From: Neomoorella stamsii
GTDB lineage: Bacteria > Bacillota > DSM-521 > Neomoorellales > Neomoorellaceae
Direction of reading: 5' to 3'
Length of the DNA: 64,000 nucleotides
Assembly (NCBI RefSeq): GCF_002995805.1
Contig: NZ_PVXL01000008.1
Coordinates: 1-64,000, forward strand
Shown: positions 60,297 through 64,000 of the stretch, piece by piece
Numbering within the stretch: position 1 is the stretch's first letter
Layout: each line of letters starts with the position of its first letter
The notes under the pieces: generated by a model
Seen by the model: only the letters and a program-made list of their open reading frames with translations
What the model was told of the DNA's origin: nothing
Databases searched by the model: none
Position numbers and translations under genes: made by a program

Positions 60297-61242
60297 TTAT
60301 AATTGTCGGGTTACCACTCATAAAAGCGATTAGCTCATCTCGATAAGGCAGCGCCTCTATATTTCCAGTAACACCCAAAGCCAGAGCACCCATAGCATTA
60401 GCTATCCTCCCAGCTTCCTCCAAGCTCAATCCTTCAAGCAATCCTGTTATTAAGCCTGCAGCAAAAGCGTCCCCCGCACCAAATGGGTCCACAATGCGCT
60501 CCACCGAAAAGGCCGGTACATAAACTTCCTGGTGCGCATTAGCAACCAAAGCACCTTTTGAACCAAGCTTTAAAGCCACAATGCTCGGACCCAGCTCAAG
60601 AAAACGCTCAACAATCTTTTCGGGCTCGTTTTCACCAAGGAGTATTTGGGCTTCCTCGATACCAGGAAAAAGAATATCGGCTTTCCTAATTAGGTTGAGA
60701 AGGACAGGAATAGCTCTTTCCTTTTTCCATAGTTTTAATCGAAGGTTTGGGTCAAAAGAAATTAAGACACCACATTCTTTCGCAATATCCATGGCTCTCT
60801 CTACTGTTGCCAAGCAGGAAGGGCTAAGGGCAGGAGTAATGCCTGTCAAGTGTAAATATTTCGCACTGCATATGTATTGCGGGTCGATATCTTCGGGCTT
60901 CATTTTACTGGCTGCTGAGTTTTGCCGGTAGTAATAATTTCGGCTTTCCCCTGCTTCACGACGTTCTTTGAAAAATACTCCTGTGGGAGCTTCAGAGTCT
61001 AGCTTTACTTGTGAAACATCGACACCTTCTCCTCGCATCATTGCAAGGATCAATTTGCCAAACTCGTCGTCCCCTAACCGGCTAATCCAACCTGCACTAT
61101 GGCCCAAACGCACAATACCAACAGCAAACGTAGATTCAGCCCCACCGGTACGCAATTCAAAATGTGTACTATAACGCAATGGGCCAGGGGAAGTTGCTAC
61201 TAAGACTGCTAAAGTTTCTCCCAGTGTTACAACTTCAGGCAC
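60289..61242 (-). CDS. PfkB-family sugar kinase (2-keto-3-deoxygluconate kinase-like)
   Basis: 317 residues from a GTG at 61242 with AGGAGGGG upstream. V-V-T-L-G-E-T-L at the start, G-G-A-E-S-T-F-A-V-G and D-P-F-G-A-G-D-A-F-A-A-G with the catalytic Asp. Length and pattern match KdgK. It would phosphorylate a keto-deoxy sugar acid before the DapA-like aldolase. Confidence 0.87.
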   Translation of the reverse strand: MPEVVTLGETLAVLVATSPGPLRYSTHFELRTGGAESTFAVGIVRLGHSAGWISRLGDDEFGKLILAMMRGEGVDVSQVKLDSEAPTGVFFKERREAGESRNYYYRQNSAASKMKPEDIDPQYICSAKYLHLTGITPALSPSCLATVERAMDIAKECGVLISFDPNLRLKLWKKERAIPVLLNLIRKADILFPGIEEAQILLGENEPEKIVERFLELGPSIVALKLGSKGALVANAHQEVYVPAFSVERIVDPFGAGDAFAAGLITGLLEGLSLEEAGRIANAMGALALGVTGNIEALPYRDELIAFMSGNPTIISR

Positions 61243-61255
61243 AAGGATACCCCTC

Positions 61256-62014
61256 CTAAGTCGCCTCTGAGCTCGATCTTTGACCAAGAACTTCGTAGTT
61301 TTCAACAGTTAGTTTGAACATGTCCCCACGATATAGTCCCTTACCATATCGAATAGGTTCGTTACCCTCGGTGTAAAGCACGCCTTCTACGACCAGTAAC
61401 GGCTCTCCTTCCTTAACACCTAAAATCTTTGCTTCAATGCCTTTTGCTACTACTGGTTGTACAGTGTCTCTTGAGCGCACAAGCCTTATACCGCATTTTT
61501 GATGCAGCGTTTTAATCAACGATTCCATGCTTAGGTCAACTTCCAATAAGGCGGCACACCGCGGGAAGGGTAAATAGGACCATTGTAAAACCGCCGGCTG
61601 TTCATCAACCAGACGTAAGCGCTTAATCTCAATAACTTTTTCTCCCGGGGCTACCTTTAAACTACTTGCCACCGTGGTTGTTGCAGGGACCACCCCGGCT
61701 GAAATCAACTGCGTACTCACGCGAAAACCTTGTTGGGCCATTTTTTGCGAAAAGCCTATCATGGTGCTTAACTGGCTGCTTATTTTCGGAGTGGCCACAA
61801 AGGTTCCTTTTCCTGAACGCCGAAAAACCCATCCCTCAGCAACCAGCTCAGCAATAGCTTGCCTGGCTGTCTGCCGGCTAATCTTAAATTCCTTTACCAT
61901 TTCCCAGTCAGAAGGTATTCGATCACCCGGCTTTAAGATATTGCTTTGAATCTGCTGCCTGAGATAATCAGCAACCTGATGGTAAAGAGGCACCGGGGAA
62001 TCCCGCTCAAACAA
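61256..62014 (-). CDS. GntR-family regulator with UTRA ligand domain (HutC subfamily)
   Basis: 252 residues. Winged helix with P-L-Y-H-Q-V-A-D-Y-L-R-Q-Q-I and S-R-Q-T-A-R-Q-A-I-A-E-L-V-A-E-G-W-V. The UTRA domain has W-S-Y-L-P-F-P-R and E-P-L-L-V-V-E-G. Head of the TTT/kinase operon, so probably its ligand-responsive regulator. It is divergent from thiM. Confidence 0.93.
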   Translation of the reverse strand: MFERDSPVPLYHQVADYLRQQIQSNILKPGDRIPSDWEMVKEFKISRQTARQAIAELVAEGWVFRRSGKGTFVATPKISSQLSTMIGFSQKMAQQGFRVSTQLISAGVVPATTTVASSLKVAPGEKVIEIKRLRLVDEQPAVLQWSYLPFPRCAALLEVDLSMESLIKTLHQKCGIRLVRSRDTVQPVVAKGIEAKILGVKEGEPLLVVEGVLYTEGNEPIRYGKGLYRGDMFKLTVENYEVLGQRSSSEAT

Positions 62015-62207
62015 GTCGTCACCCTCTTTGTTAATACCATGTCGTCCCTGTCCGTACAGGTTATTGCAATAGTAATATTCGACATCTCTCCGAAGATTCC
62101 TCTTTTATCCTTAAAAAATTTCTTAAAAAATTTTTCTCTCAAAAACCGCCCCGCAATATTTCTTTTTGCCTTGTGGCTTGACCTGGACATATTTATAGTT
62201 CCACAGC

Positions 62208-62235
62208 TTGAACTTTATGGTATACTAAAGTTCAA
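62208..62235. promoter_or_regulatory. Palindromic operator over the thiM promoter
   Basis: TTGAACTTTA, eight bases, TAAAGTTCAA: perfect 10-bp arms. The -10-like TATACT (62221-62226) lies inside it. It sits in the GntR-thiM intergenic region, 34 bp before the thiM start, and may bind the divergent GntR protein or another repressor. Confidence 0.55.
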
Positions 62236-62268
62236 CAAGGTAAAAAGCTCCTTGAAAGGAAGGGTATT

Positions 62269-63072
62269 ATGAACTGGGGAGAACAGGTGGCTTCGAGACG
62301 GCAAAGGGTATATGAACAACGGCCGTTAGTACATCATATTACCAATTTAGTGGTAACCAATCTTACGGCTAATGTGACGCTGGCCATCGGCGCCTCGCCG
62401 GTCATGGCCTATGCCAGGGAAGAAGTAGCTGATATGGCCCGCCTGGCCCAGGCGGTAGTACTGAATATGGGAACCTTGACGGGAGAGGTAGTAGAAGCGA
62501 TGCTCCTGGCAGGTAAAGCAGCCAATAAGGCCGGCATCCCCGTAGTTTTCGATCCTGTAGGAGCCGGGGCTACGCCTTTCCGCACCCGGACGGCGCAAAA
62601 AATTATCAAGGAACTGCATATCGATATCCTGCGCGGCAATGCGTCGGAAATAGCCAGCATAGGTGGTTTTGGCGGGCATACAAAAGGAGTAGATGCTGCA
62701 GGGGCTCCTGCCCAGGTAGCAGACATGGTCAAGCAAGTAGCCAGGGATTTAAATACTGTGGTAGCGGTTACGGGAGCTACCGATTACATTAGTGACGGGG
62801 AACGCTTGCTGGCAGTAGACAACGGGCACCCGCTGCTGACTTTTGTTACCGGTACCGGCTGTTCTGCCACCTCCATAATTGCCGCTTTCCGGGCAGTGGA
62901 AGATGATGGTGTAACGGCCAGTACCGCGGCCCTGGCCTATTATGGGCTGGCGGCTGAAAAGGCGGCGGCAGCCAGCCAGGGACCGGCCAGCTTCCAGGTA
63001 GCCCTCCTGGATACGCTTTATAATTTAGCCGGCGAAGAACTCGCCCGGGGAGTAAAAATACGCGCCTTGTAA
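62269..63072 (+). CDS. thiM: Hydroxyethylthiazole kinase
   Basis: 267 residues. P-L-V-H-H-I-T-N-L-V-V-T-N near the start, G-A-S-P-V-M, D-P-V-G-A-G-A-T and V-T-G-T-G-C-S-A-T are ThiM motifs, with the catalytic Cys in G-T-G-C-S. It phosphorylates thiazole for thiamine salvage. GAAAGGAAGG precedes the ATG. No TPP aptamer is present in its leader, unlike thiC. Confidence 0.97.
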   Translation: MNWGEQVASRRQRVYEQRPLVHHITNLVVTNLTANVTLAIGASPVMAYAREEVADMARLAQAVVLNMGTLTGEVVEAMLLAGKAANKAGIPVVFDPVGAGATPFRTRTAQKIIKELHIDILRGNASEIASIGGFGGHTKGVDAAGAPAQVADMVKQVARDLNTVVAVTGATDYISDGERLLAVDNGHPLLTFVTGTGCSATSIIAAFRAVEDDGVTASTAALAYYGLAAEKAAAASQGPASFQVALLDTLYNLAGEELARGVKIRAL

Positions 63073-63086
63073 ACTGATAATCTTAG

Positions 63087-64000
63087 CTATATAAAATATT
63101 CTATAGCTGCCCGGGGTAGATAGGCAGCTACCATCTCTTTAAAAAACGACTCAATCTCTGTTTTTACTTTGGCGGGGTAAACATATTTACCGTAACCGAA
63201 CTGGCCGTATTTGAAAGTACGGTTCTCTTCATCGAGAGGTAATTCTGTTTTAGGAAATAAAGTTTCTATAGTGGTCTTCGCCTTTTTAGTGAAGCGATGG
63301 GTTATCAATTCCAGGGTCAGGTCATTATGTTCTGCCAATAAAGGTTGCCGGGCAATTTCTTGAAAAAGAGCACGGTACTGCTCTTGCCAGCCGTCCAGGT
63401 AAAATATGGGGGCTATGATAAAACCCGGAAGGTAACCGGCCTTTACTATTTTAAGGGCTGCTGCCAGCCGTTCTGCCAGCGGCGGCGTACCATGCTCAAA
63501 ACGCTTAATTATATTTGCGGCGTTAATACTAAAACGAAAGCGGGTATGACCGCGGTGGTCTAATCCCAAAAGGTTTGCAACATCGGTAAATTTGGTGACA
63601 ACGCGCAAGCGCCCCAGGGGTTGATTACCCATAAATTCAATGGTACGGGCCAGGTTACCGGTATATTTTTCTACCGGAATGGGGTCTGAAGTAGCTGCCG
63701 CTTCAAAAACCGTAACCTCTGGTTTTCTGCGCTCAATATATTCCGCGGCCAGCTCCAGAATCTCACTCAAATTTACATAAATTCTCTGGTAAGGCCTGCG
63801 TCCAAAATGAGTAAACAGGTAACAGTACTCACACATTGCCGGGCAACTGGTAGCCAGGGGCAATTGGTAGTGGGCCGAAGGTTTACAGGTTTCTAAATGC
63901 CTGCTTCGTCTTACCCCCACCACCAGGGTTCGTTTGGCTTCCACGAAGCTTTCTTGCACTGATTTACCCGGGACACAAATTACCCGGTTGTGGGATGGAG
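63087..64000 (-). CDS. Spore photoproduct lyase family radical SAM protein (partial, 5' end outside window)
   Basis: The frame continues past a possible GTG at 63959 to the window edge as S-H-N-R-V-I-C-V-P-G-K, a normal SPL segment, so the gene starts beyond 64000. It has E-A-K-R-T-L-V-V-G-V, the cluster motif C-P-A-M-C-E-Y-C-Y, and F-E-A-A-A-T-S-D. In Bacillus SplB the last motif holds the H-donor Cys141 (E-A-A-C-T-S-D). Here, 43 residues after the third cluster Cys, it is Ala. Both Tyr next to the third Cys are kept. It may be an SPL variant with another donor or a different reaction. Confidence 0.85.
   Translation of the reverse strand, partial: PSHNRVICVPGKSVQESFVEAKRTLVVGVRRSRHLETCKPSAHYQLPLATSCPAMCEYCYLFTHFGRRPYQRIYVNLSEILELAAEYIERRKPEVTVFEAAATSDPIPVEKYTGNLARTIEFMGNQPLGRLRVVTKFTDVANLLGLDHRGHTRFRFSINAANIIKRFEHGTPPLAERLAAALKIVKAGYLPGFIIAPIFYLDGWQEQYRALFQEIARQPLLAEHNDLTLELITHRFTKKAKTTIETLFPKTELPLDEENRTFKYGQFGYGKYVYPAKVKTEIESFFKEMVAAYLPRAAIEYFI

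Noticed and set aside
62190-62268. TPP riboswitch for thiM
   Set aside because: No CTGAGA or CCTGATCTGG elements in the leader. Only the palindrome is seen.

Overview
The window looks like chromosome of a spore-forming, thermophilic, acetogen-type firmicute, most likely Moorella or a close relative. This is inferred from gene content and order and was not checked against a database. The signs are sporulation genes (yqfC, yqfD, spoIIP), a class II glyQS pair, a ccpN-ppsR-ppdK gluconeogenesis cluster, the hrcA-grpE-dnaK-dnaJ order, many GTG/TTG starts with strong Shine-Dalgarno sites, and GC-rich core genes next to AT-richer accessory blocks.

Region 1 (about 1-16.1 kb) is accessory. One long leftward operon starts at a DeoR-type regulator (16026). 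It then encodes a ROK hexokinase, a class II aldolase, a PGI/PMI-type isomerase, a PfkB phosphofructokinase, a glycyl radical enzyme (GRE) in two pieces, a ribose-type ABC importer, the GRE activase and a degenerate M24 peptidase-like protein. The GRE is the most interesting item: the catalytic barrel (GCVEP motif) and the glycyl-radical domain (RVAGYSAYF) are separate genes, each with its own start and ribosome binding site. An IS110-type element with a candidate bridge-RNA region sits between the importer ATPase and permease genes. The four sugar-phosphate enzymes together form a complete hexose-to-triose-phosphate route.

Region 2 (16.1-17.3 kb) is a junction. A partial copy of the 3' end of ppdK lies next to an RHH/PIN toxin-antitoxin pair, followed by intact ppdK. 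Region 3 (17.3-54.1 kb) is the conserved core, almost all on the minus strand: ppdK-ppsR-ccpN-glyS-glyQ-DUF4342-recO-yqzL-era-cdd, then a plus-strand Nudix gene, then DUF502-dgkA-ybeY-pgpH-phoH-yqfD-yqfC-rpsU-HIT-mtaB-rsmE-dnaJ-dnaK-grpE-hrcA (CIRCE)-hemW-lepA-holin-like-larB, then spoIIP and rpsT on plus, then holA, thiC (TPP riboswitch) and comEC. Three related MITE-like repeats interrupt it: upstream of mtaB, between lepA and hemW where one supplies an in-frame N-terminus to HemW, and a fragment upstream of thiC.

Region 4 (54.1-62.0 kb) is a second accessory operon, also leftward: a GntR/UTRA regulator, a KDG-kinase-like PfkB protein, a DapA-family aldolase, a tripartite tricarboxylate transporter (TctB, TctA, TctC) and two 2-hydroxyacid dehydrogenases of different families. 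This suggests uptake and interconversion of a hydroxy or sugar acid. Region 5 (62.2-64 kb) holds thiM and a spore-photoproduct-lyase-family gene cut by the window edge.

No rRNA, tRNA or CRISPR array was seen.
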